DNA of 64,000 nucleotides from Moniliophthora roreri (lineage: Eukaryota; Basidiomycota; Agaricomycetes; Agaricales; Marasmiaceae): assembly GCA_001466705.2 (NCBI GenBank), contig LATX02000198.1, positions 124,001-188,000 of the forward strand, in the 5' to 3' direction. Both the position numbers and the translations under genes were made by a program. The notes under the pieces were generated by a model. That model did not search any database. It was not told the origin of the DNA and saw nothing but the letters and a program-made list of their open reading frames with translations. Every line of letters starts with the position of its first letter. Position 1 is the stretch's first letter. Below, piece by piece: positions 1-13,731 of the stretch.

Positions 1-2496
1 AAACACTCAAACGTCTACAAACTCTTCCCTCAAACACCCACATCCACTCCATCCTCGACGTTTCCAAATCCCCATCCACAAAATACCCTCTCGTACGCTT
101 CATCCTCGCCCTCGTCGGTATCTACCCATCCAAAACCGAGACGATTCTCAACATTATATGGAGTCACCCATCTGGGATCGTCAAAGATCTATGGCGTACA
201 TGGGTCCGTTCGTCTGGTCTCGGAAGAGATATACCTCCCGACGGTGACGCTCTCACACCGCGTCACTCGAGCGGCAGTGAGAACCCATGGCCTCCACTCA
301 TCCTCCTTTCATCCCTCTACACCTCTGCACTCGTAACAATGGGCGACGACGAATTCTTTTCTCTTCCTGGTACACCAGCTAGAAATCCCTTGTCTATAGA
401 TGAAATTGCTTCCTTTTCGAGGATGTTGATCAATATCGCTTGGACGTTGTACATGCATTCCCCACCATCTACACCTTCCACACCGACGCAAAGATTCGGA
501 TGGTCAGATATCCGAGAACAAGTGACACGTACGTTGGTTTCGATACATGCGCGGGATGCTAGGAGGGGGTTTATGGGTGATGATGGGTGGCTTGTTTTCC
601 GTTCCTCTTCTACCGGGGGAGAGATTTGGCAATCCTTCTTGGAAGCTGCTGTTGCCGAAGAACAAGCCCTCATCTCTGAAGATTCGATGGGGGGAGATAT
701 GCTCGACGAGGATCCTATCGTGGTACGACCCTCACCTAGGTTCATCATGCGAAGCGGCGGAGGTGTTACTCCTCGGAGTAGTAGTACAAGACGCCCAGTT
801 GGTTATAGAAGAGAAGAGTTTTTAGGTCCCCGACAAGCGGTGTTGAACAATATCCCGTTTGTTATTCCGTTTGAAGTTCGTGTGGGGATTTTTAGGCAGT
901 ATGTGCTTGTGGATAGGCAGAGGCATGCTGTAGCGTCTTCTCGTATGTCCCCACACACCTCTTTTCTGTTTTCTGTTATTGACATGCACCCCCACAGAAC
1001 GCTTCGACATCTCTGGAGGATACCCCCGTCGCCCTCGAGTCGAAATCCGACGAACACATATCGCTCAAGACGGGTTTGATAAATTGAATCAAGATGTCGA
1101 TTTGAAAAAGGGTGTGGAAATTGTGTTTATGGATCGGTGGGGTGAGGAAGAGTACGTGTTGTTTTTGTTTTTTTCCTTTCCTGTGTTATTGGTAAGCTAA
1201 CGCCCCCCTNCCCCCCCCCCCCCTTTCAACTCAAAGAGCAGGTATCGACGGAGGAGGCGTATTCAAAGAATTCCTCACTTCACTCTCAAAAGAGGTGTTT
1301 GATACCGATAGAGGACTCTGGCAGGTTAATAGGGAAAGAGAGCTGTATCCTGCTACGGGGAGTTTGGCTATTGAAAGTGCGTTCGTTCATTTGTCCTTGC
1401 CCCCCGGATCGACGCTAACGCGTTGATAGCCCACTCACTCAATTGGTACAGATTCATTGGAAGGATCCTCGGTAAAGCCATGTATGATGGGATACTTGTA
1501 GATGTGGCGTTTGCCAATTTCTTTTTGGGGAAGGTGCGTCCCTTTCCTGTCTTTTATTTTTTCACGGGTGTTCTAACATACGTATGAGGACATATAGTGG
1601 CTCTCACGTACCCACACCTCATTGGACGACCTAGCTTCTCTCGATCCAGATCTTTACAACGGATTGGTGTTTTTGAAACACTATCCAAAAGAAAAAGTGG
1701 AAGATTTGAGTTTGACGTTTGTTATTGGTGTTGAAGGTGTGTGTCCCGCCTCTCCTCTCCTCCTTCTCACTCATCCGCTCACCCCCACCTTCACACAGAA
1801 TATGGCCTCCAACAAACCATCCCCCTCATCCCCAACGGCGCCTCCATCCCCGTCACCGCCTCCAATCGTCTCCAATACATCACCCTCGTCTCGCACTTCA
1901 AACTCTCCAAACAAATCAAAAAACAAAGTGAAGCATTCTGGCAAGGCGTTTCCGACCTCGTCCAAGCTCGTTGGGTTCGCATGTTCAACCCACACGAACT
2001 CCAAATTCTTCTCGGAGGTGTGAATACACCGATTGATATTGAGGATTTGAGGAATAATACGAATTATGGGGGTGTTTATGATGAGAGGGAGCAGACGGTT
2101 GGGATGTTTTGGGATGTATGTCGCCCTTTTCTCTTCTTAGTTTTTTTTTTTTTTTGAGCTGACGCTGACGCTACGACAGGTCGTCAATTCCTTCTCCGAA
2201 GATCAAAAACGTGCATTATTACGTTTTGTCACGTCGTGTAGTCGACCTCCACTGCTTGGATTTAAAGAGCTCAATCCGCATTTTGCGATTAGGGATGCGG
2301 GGAATGATCAGCATAGATTGCCGACGAGTAGTACGTGTGTTAATCTGTTGAAGGTGCGTTCACTCGTGGGATTCGTGGGTTACGCGGGGCTGATGATGGG
2401 GTTGCTTTTTAGTTACCGAGATATCAAGATAAACAAACGTTGCGAGCAAAACTGGTTCAAGCGATTAATGCGGGTGCTGGATTTGATTTGTCCTAG
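1..2496 (+). CDS. HECT-type E3 ubiquitin ligase, HUL5/UBE3C-like (5' end outside window)
   Basis: This is the C-terminal part of a HECT ubiquitin-protein ligase, which takes ubiquitin from an E2 onto its own cysteine and passes it to substrates. The frame is open from base 3 and continues through seven introns (943-997, 1152-1236, 1377-1429, 1534-1597, 1737-1798, 2116-2179, 2354-2412). The HECT domain opens with [14 protein letters not shown], then [30 protein letters not shown] and [12 protein letters not shown]. The active cysteine is in [14 protein letters not shown] (codon 2336-2338), and the protein ends AGFDLS. The upstream helical part fits HUL5/UBE3C (proteasome-associated chain extension) better than NEDD4 or UPL types, because I see no C2 or WW domain; that subtype is inference. 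The true start lies left of the window. A single N sits in a poly-C run inside the second intron (base 1210) and does not affect coding. Confidence 0.9.
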
Positions 2497-5168
2497 ACGG
2501 TGGTTTCGTAGTACGATTACATGCTTGTGATTCGATTCAGATAGACTGGCAACTTAGATTGTAATGGCTTTCTTTTTTTTTTTTCTCTTACGAGTATGCA
2601 ATCGGATTCCCCGAGAATGGGTGACGAAACAAAGCAAACAGAAAAACGTTACCTGTCGTTCTTCGTCCTCATGGTTCAAAGTGCAATGTACCTATTTACT
2701 GTTACACCATTGAACCCGTGGTTGGTTTCGATAAGGTAGGTGGTATATGATACGCCTTCCGCTGATCTCATGTAACGAAGTCTACGAGAGAATGTCCTCC
2801 TGTATGACTCGGATAACAATGGAACAACGCATGACGAAGGAAAAGTAAAAAAAAAAAAAGGACTTGTCAAAGAATGTTGGCGTGCGAGAAACGACTGGGT
2901 ATTCGTGGCCTCGCACGGATTGATTTTCCTCTTTCTCTTTCGCTATCACCGCATTACTTGCCCCTACGCCTTTCCATTCATCCGTGTGATTGAGATTCCC
3001 GTTTCCTCAACGCGCACTCTTGTTCGCTAGAAAAGAATTGGTTCTGAATTATTGAGATGCCTAGGGTGGTTTCATAGACAGTTTGTTTGAAAGAGTCAAA
3101 AAGTACTAAAGCAGGGACATGGCCACGCTGTATAGTCTGACAGCTAAAATATACGACAAGCTAAATAGGTAGAACATGGAAATTGGCAGCATCTCCTCGG
3201 AATTAGCATAGCAGTAACGTTATACACTCGAGCGATCGAGGGCCGACTTCCTAATACATATCAACGTCTCGAGGCTTGCGAGGCTTGCTTTGCTGCGATC
3301 TTCTGGAATGGAAGCGTCACTGACGTCAACGCCGTTCTTTTGCTCCCAGCCTTCGAGCATAATGTTTTGGCTACTCTGCTATATAAAAGAATTTTCATTT
3401 CAAGGCGAATCAAGTCTTGCTATTTTTCATACTTGTTGAGACTCGGCAAAAAGATAAAAAAAAGTTTTAGGTAGCATCCCATCTGTGTGTTGGCGATGAT
3501 ACTTTTGGGCAGATTACATTGCGTAAATAGGATCAGGAAACTCTTTTCTCATTTTCGACGAGCTCCAACATGTATTAAAATAGCAATACAGTGTCATAGA
3601 ACGTTGTGGGACTCAGCGCGCAAAGAGTGTCAAATCATATGATCCCAGCAAGTCACGATGATGATTGATCCGAGCTCGAGCACGGTCCTCCTTTTTTATG
3701 GACCACCACGACGTCTATATCTGCTCACAAGTATGTGCCCTGAAAGAACCTCAATTCACTAAACTTTCTGCTTTCCTGTTATGGTAACTTCAATCAGTAA
3801 TAGTCAATAATATTACTGACGCTCCATCATAATAGCAAATGTATACATAGGCCCCTCCTATGACTACTCTCGCTACGTCTTTCTGTCGTCTTTCTGTCGA
3901 CTTATGACGCTGAATATTGTAGGTCAAACTCTCAACGATAAACTTAGGTTTGTGGAGCGATACTTACGTTCCTCGCCTCTCCGTTGATGAAGCCCGAATT
4001 ACTTCTGATTCTTTTCTTCAGCCTTTTCAGGTTCTGACTGGCTCATGGTTAGCCCGAACGCCGTTAGAGGAAGATACGAAGGCATCTCAAGATGACGTTT
4101 GTAACGAGATAATATGCTGAGAGTGTTCGAGCGGGAGATGGAACGTTGGGAGCTTGGATCAGGTGATTTGCCTGCTAAATGCACTTTTTACCGGTTGCTG
4201 ATCCCCTGGTATCTTTACTGCTACCATTTTCTGACAAATTTCAATGTATCACCACCTTTCGGTTATGTCCGTCTCACACTTCCCGTTCAAAGCTCGCCTG
4301 AACCACAAGTCAAGGTACGTACTTACTGTCCATACACATAATATGTTTCTAAAAATATAAAGCCCAAGGAACCCATGAGCCGAGCTCAATCAGGTGTTAA
4401 GATTGCATCAGCCTTCTAGCTTTTGTATTGTTATCTATTCAAACCTGTGCAATTCACTCCGATAACACTTGTCGTTTGTGCCTTTGGATGTAGCGACACG
4501 TCGGCAATACACTCGAGCTCATATCTGCAGGTACCGGACTCTTCGGATGCGCCTCCGCAACCAAGATGGAAAGGTAAGATGTTACCACATGATGGTTCGA
4601 CGCCGCATTACGACTGATGCCTACACTTTAGGACACCTGCCGTAGGTGAGGTTCTTTCCCTTCTTCTTTCCAGTGGCATCTAATGTCATAGATGTTTTTG
4701 TCGTGGAACTTTTCGTCATTTAGGGTCATAGTTTTTCGACCTTACGTATACTCTTCCGCTGTATGAGTCTGCAGCTGCATCGTAGAGGATTCATCATTAT
4801 TCGCGTCCCAGAGGTTACCATATCAATCTTTGGGTCGAGACCCAGTGTGCGATCCAGAAATATGCACCAAATACATCAATTTTCGCGCTGATAGTACGTT
4901 ATGTTACGCATGCTTTCGCTATCTCCAGGTTACTTAACTTGTGGTTCTTCCAGTGGATATGCCACGTCCGAGATGTATGGTAGGCGGTAGCAGTCCGCAT
5001 GTCTCTCTGACCAAAATATCGTGCTCTCCGAGATTAGGCCGTTTAATAAGCTATGCTCGAACGAGTTAAAATACGGAGAGTGAGTTTATGAAAATTTCCG
5101 AGTCTTACTGTCTCAACTCCCTGCTTTGATACTGTCCTATAGAACTCGGGGCACACCTCAAAATCACC
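2497..5168. other. 2.7 kb intergenic stretch without a recognisable gene
   Basis: I read both strands and found only short disconnected frames without conserved motifs (for example around 4114-4341 and 4423-4617). It contains the 3' flank of the HECT gene, a small repeat copy near 3748-3843 and the promoter region of the metalloprotease. A degenerate gene cannot be excluded. Confidence 0.5.
3748..3843 (+). repeat. Diverged repeat copy, inverted partner near 7556-7660
   Basis: The stretch starts CAATTCACTAAACTTT and contains AGTAATAGTCAATAATATTACTGACGCTCCAT. Its reverse-complement relative lies downstream of the metalloprotease (CAATTCACTAAGTTTT ... CAGTAACAGTCAGTAAGGTTACTGACCTCCAT when read on the minus strand). 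Spacing differs between copies. It is probably an old MITE-like sequence; no target duplication could be identified. Confidence 0.4.
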
Positions 5169-7415
5169 ATGGTTGCCTTCAACAGGATCTTCTCCGTTCT
5201 CCTCGTTGTCCTGCACGCGACTTACAGCAATGCTGCACCTTGGCCCCCATCATCAAATCACAGTACACATCGTGTGAGGAACGTTGGTCGTGGCTTGACG
5301 GTTGAAGCTTACCACCCTGCCTCCGATTACAAGGTATGGACTAGCTAGCGTTCCAGAAATGCCGTTCCTGACGATCATTTTCGCCACTCAGACCTTTGGA
5401 GCTGGTATAGAGATCCCCCAAGGCCTCATCAGCACCGCACACGAGCAGAAGACTACTTCCTTCTTGGCCTCGCAGTTGAATATTAGTTCCGAGAACCTGG
5501 TCTACAAGTCCGGTTTCTCTACCGATAGCCATCAAGTCGGTTACGTGAAGCAGTCCCATGTGAGCATATCCCGATATTTGCCTCGGCGTATACGTCCGAG
5601 ATTTGATGGATTCCTTATATGTATCGCGTACTCTCACGCGGTTGTCCAATCATAGAACGGTATCCCCTTTGTCAACGCAGTCGCCAATGTCGCTTTCAAG
5701 GGCAGCAAGGTCGTTGCCTTTGGTTCGTCTTTTGTCAAGGCAGGTTCGTGTTTCGATTTCTTGTGGAATATAATCGGGATTCTGAATATGCTGCTTATAG
5801 AGAACATTGCCGACTCCGAGCCTAGTATTGATGTCAACTCGGTCATCTCCAACGCTGAGGAGGCTCTCGACGGTAAGAAGAATGAGATAGAGCCAACTCT
5901 CGAGTACCTTGCTCTTGAAGACGGCTCCGCTGCCCTTGTCCACGTCTTTCAAGTTCAGAACGACGAGGCCGGCAGCTGGTACGAAGCTTACGTCGATGCT
6001 CACTCTGGTGAGCTTCTCTCCGTCACGGACTTTGTTGCCGATCTTTCGGTGGGTGCGTTACGCCGTTTCACCATGTGCTTGATCAAACTCGCCATTTTTA
6101 GTACACGGTACTCCCTATCTGGAAGGCGACTCCTCCTGAGGGTGAAGAAACGATTAATGACCCCGCAAACGTTGCTACATCCCCTTTAGGATGGCACGAT
6201 AGCACTACCGCCACCACCGTCACCGCCGGTAATAACGTGATTGCGTACAAGGGTCTGGAGTCCGGAACAACCGGGAGCTTCAACTACACCTATGATCCTT
6301 CTCTTGACCCAGCGTCTGGCCACAACCCCGACGCCGCTATCACCAACGCCTTTTATCTCATCAACTCATACCACGACACTCTTTACCTATACGGCTTCAC
6401 TGAAGCTGCTTTCAATTTCCAAAACGACAACTTTGGCAAGGGTGGAGTTGGTAACGATCGTGTCATTGTGCTTGTTCAGGATAGGGTATATACCAACAAT
6501 GCCAACTTTGTCACACCTTCCGAGTAAGCCTTTGCATTCTTTCTACTAAACTGTACTGACATGTTGTACTCTACAGTGGTCAATCTGGAGTTTGCAGAAT
6601 GTTCATCTGGACTTATACCACTCCGACACGCGACGGTACCATTGAGAATGTCATCCCTATTCACGAGATGACACACGGTCTTTCCGGCCGTCTAACTGGT
6701 GGAGGTACTGGTCGTTGCTTGCAGACTACCGAAGCTGCTGGGATGGGTGAAGGATGGTCTGACGTCGTTGCTGAGTGAGTGCTTCCAATACTGATTTGCA
6801 TGTCCATTGGTAACAGATTGTGTAATAGCTGGTTCTCTCAATCCGACTCTGCTAATGTTAGAGACTTTGTTTTTGGCTCATGGGTCGAGAACAATACTAT
6901 CGGACTACGTTCTCACCCCTACTCTACCTCTACAGCGGTCAATCCTCTCATGTACTCCACCATCGCTACTCTGAATGAGGTACACGCTATTGGTGAAGTC
7001 TGGTACATGTTTTCGTTTCTTTATATCCCATATTGGCTGATTTTAACCCGAATCAACAGGGCCAATATTCTCCATAATATCTATGCTGCTCTCGTTGCTG
7101 AGCACGGCTTCTCTACTACTGCACGAACCAATCCCGATGGCTCCGAAGGGAACGGTACGCTCTTCTTCCTTTTTGACAGTAGGAAATTGATTGATTTTTT
7201 GGGAAGTTGTCTTTTTACACCTCCTCGTCGACGCCCTCTCTCTCCAACCCTGCAATCCGACTATCCCAGCTGCCCGTGATGCCTGGATCCAAGCCGATCA
7301 GAACAGGTACGGTGGCGCCAACGCCTGCTTGCTGTGGAAGGTATTCGCTAGCCGTGGTCTCGGTGTTGATGCTGCCAACTACCTCGACTCTGGCTCTGTG
7401 CCTTCTGGTTGCTAG
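5169..7415 (+). CDS. Extracellular metalloprotease, fungalysin family (peptidase M36)
   Basis: This is a secreted zinc metalloprotease that cleaves extracellular protein. The nine-exon model is exactly in frame and gives 588 residues. Introns are 5334-5391, 5560-5655, 5744-5800, 6049-6101, 6524-6576, 6775-6828, 7003-7059 and 7155-7206. A signal peptide starts [20 protein letters not shown]. It is followed by a fungalysin-type FTP propeptide and the catalytic domain with [11 protein letters not shown] (HExxH zinc site, Met where HEYTH is commoner), GMGEGWSD (third ligand glutamate region), [10 protein letters not shown], and the C-terminal QPCNPT and [21 protein letters not shown] signatures. 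Length and domain order match the family. The ATG was chosen because it directly precedes the signal peptide (context CACCATGG). I see no defect. Several introns use unusual donors such as GTTCGT. Confidence 0.95.
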
Positions 7416-7459
7416 GGGGGTTGGTTCATACGTGGAAGATTGTAGTTTATGTGGATTGT

Positions 7460-7465
7460 AATAAA
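7460..7465 (+). terminator. Possible polyadenylation signal AATAAA of the M36 gene
   Basis: An AATAAA hexamer lies 45 bases after the stop codon of the metalloprotease. The position is plausible for 3'-end formation, but fungal poly(A) signals are weakly defined, so this is tentative. Confidence 0.3.
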
Positions 7466-7555
7466 AACACTTGTACTTTTTATATCTAGACTGTTTCTAT
7501 ACAGTGAGCTCCTGGTGCTCCTCAACTCTTGAGTCATCTAGCCAGTGCCTATACA

Positions 7556-7665
7556 TTTTATCGTAATGGAGGTCAGTAACCTTACTGACTGTTACTGACC
7601 GATCTGAATTTCTGTAACAGTACCATGATAGAAAGTAACTGACAGTAAAACTTAGTGAATTGGGG
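7556..7665 (-). repeat. Inverted relative of the 3748-3843 repeat, with an internal hairpin
   Basis: Read on the minus strand this resembles 3748-3843. It includes a perfect inverted repeat at 7571-7600, with arms GGTCAGTAAC and GTTACTGACC (10 bp) around a 10-nt loop. It lies just beyond the 3' end of the metalloprotease gene. It is probably a remnant of a small TIR element rather than a functional terminator. Confidence 0.4.
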
Positions 7666-8345
7666 GTCATTCAGAGTGTCAAGCATATACCTTGGAGCAG
7701 GTATAGATGTTGTTGTTGTGGTCCATAGAGAAATTCAAAGTACTTGTTATGGATTTCCCCTCTTCAATGCCATATCCTATTATTAACTTGCCCATCCATA
7801 TTCCTTTGCTTTCATGAACATGCACTTTACATGCTTTATCTCTTTCTCATGTTTACCTTCAATTCAATCACTTTCCATGTCTTACACATAACAACCTTGT
7901 TTCATCTCTTTACACACTTTCAACATGCATTGACTGCATTTCATTCCAAACATATATTTTATATGTGTTTCTTCCATTTTGGCTTCACCATAGCCATATA
8001 CTTTTACACAGAAAATTAGAATGGCTTACATGAGAACTCATATATATTGTACAGTAAGGTCTTGCACCTCAGCTTGACCTTGTTCAATCTCACAAGTCTC
8101 ATACTCCAAACCCAGACCTCAATCCAAACTCTCTAAGTCTTAAAAGACTTACATCTGAACTCAAGTCTTTCTTAGACTTATCCAAACTTAGGTTTCTCCT
8201 ACTCAACTAGAGAACTTAAGTAAACAGATGGCTTAGCCTGTACTTGGATTTGTGACTTCAGTCATAACAAAAGGTCAAGCTGAACATGAAATGCCAATCT
8301 GCTAAGGTTTAGGCACCCCAAACCCAGAACTTAGAGCTCTTCAAG
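7666..8345. other. AT-rich stretch before the gypsy remnant, no gene seen
   Basis: Low-GC sequence with one short hydrophobic open frame (7744-8019) that shows no motif. It may be the leader or LTR remnant of the adjacent retroelement, but I could not pair it with a second LTR. Confidence 0.4.
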
Positions 8346-10011
8346 ATGACAAACAGATATAGAATTCTAAGTAATTCCCCATCTGACAAATTAGAAGAAA
8401 ACTCATCCACTTCTACCCAAGGTCTCATAGAAGCCAACCTGTCTACTTCTATCTCTAAACCAGAATGGACAGGAGGCAGCTCATTCACTCCCAAACTGGA
8501 GCCCAGAGCCAGATTAGAACTGGAACTTGAAGCAGAAGGGAACTCATACACTTCTGCACTAGAAGAACAAGGAAACCCAGGGCCCAAACCAGACAGAACC
8601 CCAAGAGCCAATACACCCTCAGAATCAGAGGATAAAATTATAGACTCTCAGGATACACAGAGCACACCAACCACCACTTCAATGACAGGGAAATCAAAAT
8701 TGTTACACTGACTCCATTTGATGGAGATAAGGGAAAGTGTTACACTCATACAACTTGGCTGTAACCAGACTCACATGAGTCACTTGGCCAGGGGTCCTGA
8801 TGTCACTCTTCCTTTACACTTTATTCTACATGGTCTATTAATCTCTGTGTTGTATATCATATGACACATTTTCTTGTAGCATTTTCTTGATTATAGTCCT
8901 CATGGACAACACACAATACCCACATTGTATCCATCTTGCTAGTATATAAGCTGTGTACAGTATCATAATACCCTAAGTAGAAGATTAATGTTGCTCTACA
9001 CTTTCCTCTTGTCTTATCTTGCTCTCATTCTCTCATATGAGACCATTTATACTGTGCAACTCTTGCCATAGGTGGTAGTGTTGTTGCTGATAGCTTCAGC
9101 AAAACTCTGCTTGTATGGTGATTCTTGTGTGACTTTCTCCTAGTCATTTTGGCCATACTTCTGGTCCTTGCATAGTCCTAACAGAAAGATGCTTCAGTTC
9201 CTAACTGAAGTAAACCTTTACTTGGCATGCAACAAGGCAGTTTACAATACTGACAAAAAGAAGATAAGCTTCATGCTATCTTATATGAAAGGTGGAACTG
9301 CAGCAAGCTGGAAGCTCTTGAAGCTTCAGGAGTTTGCCAAAGGAACATGGCCTAATTGGGAAGGTTTTTTAGCAATATTCAGAAAATCATTCTCAGCAAC
9401 CAATAAAGCAAGAAATGCTCATTTGGAGATGAAATCTCTTGAACAAACAGGGACAGCAGAGGATTACATCTCCCAGTTCCAGATTTTAGCCAGCAAATCT
9501 TGAATCAAGGATGATGCATTCCTAATTGACTGCTTTGTTAAAGGGTTGAACCTCAAGATTATTGAAAAGATGTACAACAGGGAGGAAGTCCCAAACATGA
9601 TCAAGAATTGGTACAACTATGCTGCTATCTATGATAACAATTATCAAAGAGGCAGAGCTATTTCCAATTGACTCAGAGGAATCATTGGTCAGAAGATCTG
9701 GAGAAAGAGGGTTTCTAAAGAGGCAGAGTAGGTTAACAATGCTGCCACTGCCAATTTTCATCTCTAATTCATTGTAGCTATTGTTGAATAGAATTCATAT
9801 TTATCCTGCTACATTTAAAATAGGAGATAAGAAAAGTGTCAAAACAAAAGCCCTCTTAGACTCCAGAGCAGGAGGAAAGCAATTGCCACAATATCTACTA
9901 GAAAAACCTATTCAGTTATACAATAAGGAGTTTAGCTTGACATATATACTAGTGCTCAGCACCCCAAGTAGCCTGTCAACAGTGAGTATCAAGATTCTGT
10001 TCCTCCTCTAA
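8346..10011 (+). mobile_element. Decayed Ty3/gypsy retrotransposon: gag and protease remnant
   Basis: Remnant of an LTR retrotransposon gag-pol. The gag N-terminal region starts at 8346 (Ser/Thr/Glu-rich). It needs a frameshift near 8680-8690 to reach VTLTPFDGDKGK and then continues after the inserted LTR as MLQFLTEVNLYLACNKAVY and MKGGTAASWK, typical of gypsy gag. In-frame stops interrupt it at 9501-9503 and near 9670. A fragment of the retroviral-type aspartic protease follows (KTKALLDSRAGG at about 9838-9876, where an active element has the DSGAGG type of motif). No reverse transcriptase or integrase is readable downstream. It cannot be autonomous. Base composition is much more AT-rich than the flanking genes. 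Confidence 0.8.
8738..9183 (+). mobile_element. Solo LTR inserted in gag, with perfect 5-bp target duplication
   Basis: A 446-bp segment begins TGTTACACTCATACAACTTG and ends CATAGTCCTAACA, so the ends are TG...CA with TGTTA/TAACA inverted termini. The five bases GAAAG occur immediately before (8733-8737) and after (9184-9188). Removing the segment plus one GAAAG rejoins the gag frame exactly (PFDGDKGK followed by MLQFLTEV). It has a TATATAAG motif near 8942, suitable for an LTR promoter. No internal element sequence is present, so it is a solo LTR left by recombination. Confidence 0.85.
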
Positions 10012-10811
10012 CAGATAACCACATTCAGGACAAATGGAACAAAATTTCAGAACAATTCACAGCCAAGTGACACTAAAATTGTCATCCATAGCAATCACCA
10101 ATATTTTCATCTTTCCAGCAATGGTTAACCATATTTGGGATGTAAGGAATGAAACTTTGAAGCTCAGCTTGGGGAGCTAAAATTTTTAGAATGCTTCACT
10201 GGTTTGGAAATGCACTAAAATTTACTTGCTTCAGATGAGCACCAATAATTCATCTTTGAGCCAACTCATAACTGTTCTTTAATTCAGAGAGCCAAATTTT
10301 AATGGTAAACCAGAGGCCTGAAATCACAAAGAACACTGGCTGTGGTACAAGGAGTAAATGAAATTATGCTGGAATGTAAGCTCAGTCTGAAGGAGAGGCC
10401 AACAAGATTATGGTGGCTCAAGGGGATGGATTTTCATTATTATTCTGTATAGCTATGGGGGAGGGCTGATGAAAAAATGGGCCTCAAGCCCACATAGCAA
10501 CTGTAAAGCAAATAATGGTGCTGGAGTGTGGAGAATGAAATTTGGTACCCACTTAGTGACACTCCTCGGATGCTGCTACATGCACATAATGTTTTACACA
10601 TCCGTAAGTGCTTCCTTATGTTTTTCATGCATATATCTCAGACCTAGCTGCCTAACTACTAGTCTCTAATGCTTTATGACCTGGAAATCCAAGGGGGCAG
10701 CGAAATTTTTTTAAGACATAGGGTTGAATTTTTTTAAGGACAGCAACCGACCGACCAACCGACCGTTTCCATATATGGAAGGTAGTTCACATGACATCAA
10801 GCGATTCTTAC
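10012..10811. other. AT-rich transposon remnant, no readable gene
   Basis: Continuation of the AT-rich retroelement-like sequence until about 10,690, followed by the upstream flank of the first esterase. I see no conserved pol motif on either strand. Confidence 0.4.
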
Positions 10812-10860
10812 ATTCCCATTCTAATATTACCTCTCCAGTGATCCGAAGCACCGGGCGAGC

Positions 10861-10869
10861 ATTTAAATA
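10861..10869 (+). promoter_or_regulatory. TATA-like element of esterase copy 1
   Basis: ATTTAAATA lies 26 bases before the start codon at 10895 and is conserved at the same spacing in copy 2. The match and the position suggest a TATA element; no transcription data are available. Confidence 0.4.
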
Positions 10870-10894
10870 CTTCGTTCTTCAATACGAATTAATC

Positions 10895-13137
<2,243 letters not shown>

Positions 13138-13230
13138 GTATGGAATTTCAATAGTCTATTTGTATGCAATGTATTTGAATTATACAGTCGTAGTCAAACC
13201 CGGGTATCATCCGATTCAGGGCGCAATGTA

Positions 13231-13291
13231 TCAAGCTCTGGCGGCGTAAGACATACTCCCCTTGTTCTTTGTGACAGGAGCTTCTCCTCGC
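13231..13291 (-). pseudogene. Duplicated C-terminal tail of the MARVEL-like gene
   Basis: The last about 19 codons and stop (ending SYAARA) of the minus-strand MARVEL-like gene at 16059-16870 are repeated here, at the 3' edge of the first duplication unit. Identity stops at 13291. The fragment has no start codon or upstream exons and cannot be a gene. It shows which copy is ancestral in position. Confidence 0.75.
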
Positions 13292-13697
13292 AGACGTCAT
13301 ACACTGATGCAGTAGTATACACGTTTGCACTGTCACGATGGGCACAAGTTTGCCTGGAGATAATTTTGCAAACGCTTATTGCTTGCACAAATGGATCATG
13401 AAGGACCAAGCTGAAGGCAACAGCATTCGGCCACCTGCGGTGCCACATGGTCATCTCGTTAGTGTGATCCGATCCCCCAAAATCGGACGTTAGTCATCCG
13501 GTATCTTACAAATGACCGACCAAAACAACCACCACGTCTGGTGTCTTCTAGTCGTCTTTAGGCAAGTTCCCTCGGCCCTCTTCCATGGTCATACGAATGT
13601 CAGCCCTGACGTGGTCCGACCCTGCCGGTATATGACCTTGTAAATCACACTCCCATGCTAATATTACCTCTCCAGCGATCCGAAGCTCCGAGCAAGC

Positions 13698-13706
13698 ATT
13701 TAAATA
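13698..13706 (+). promoter_or_regulatory. TATA-like element of esterase copy 2
   Basis: ATTTAAATA sits 25 bases before the start at 13732, at nearly the same relative position as in copy 1. The flanking 80 bases are also conserved between copies. Confidence 0.4.
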
Positions 13707-13731
13707 CTTCGTTCTTCAATACGAGCTAATC

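Noticed and set aside
339..1079. A separate 246-codon gene on the plus strand
   Set aside because: It is the open part of the large first exon of the HECT gene; the last codons run into the intron at 943.
7571..7600. Hairpin as a transcription terminator
   Set aside because: Eukaryotic pol II genes do not use simple hairpin terminators, and the sequence resembles a dispersed repeat.
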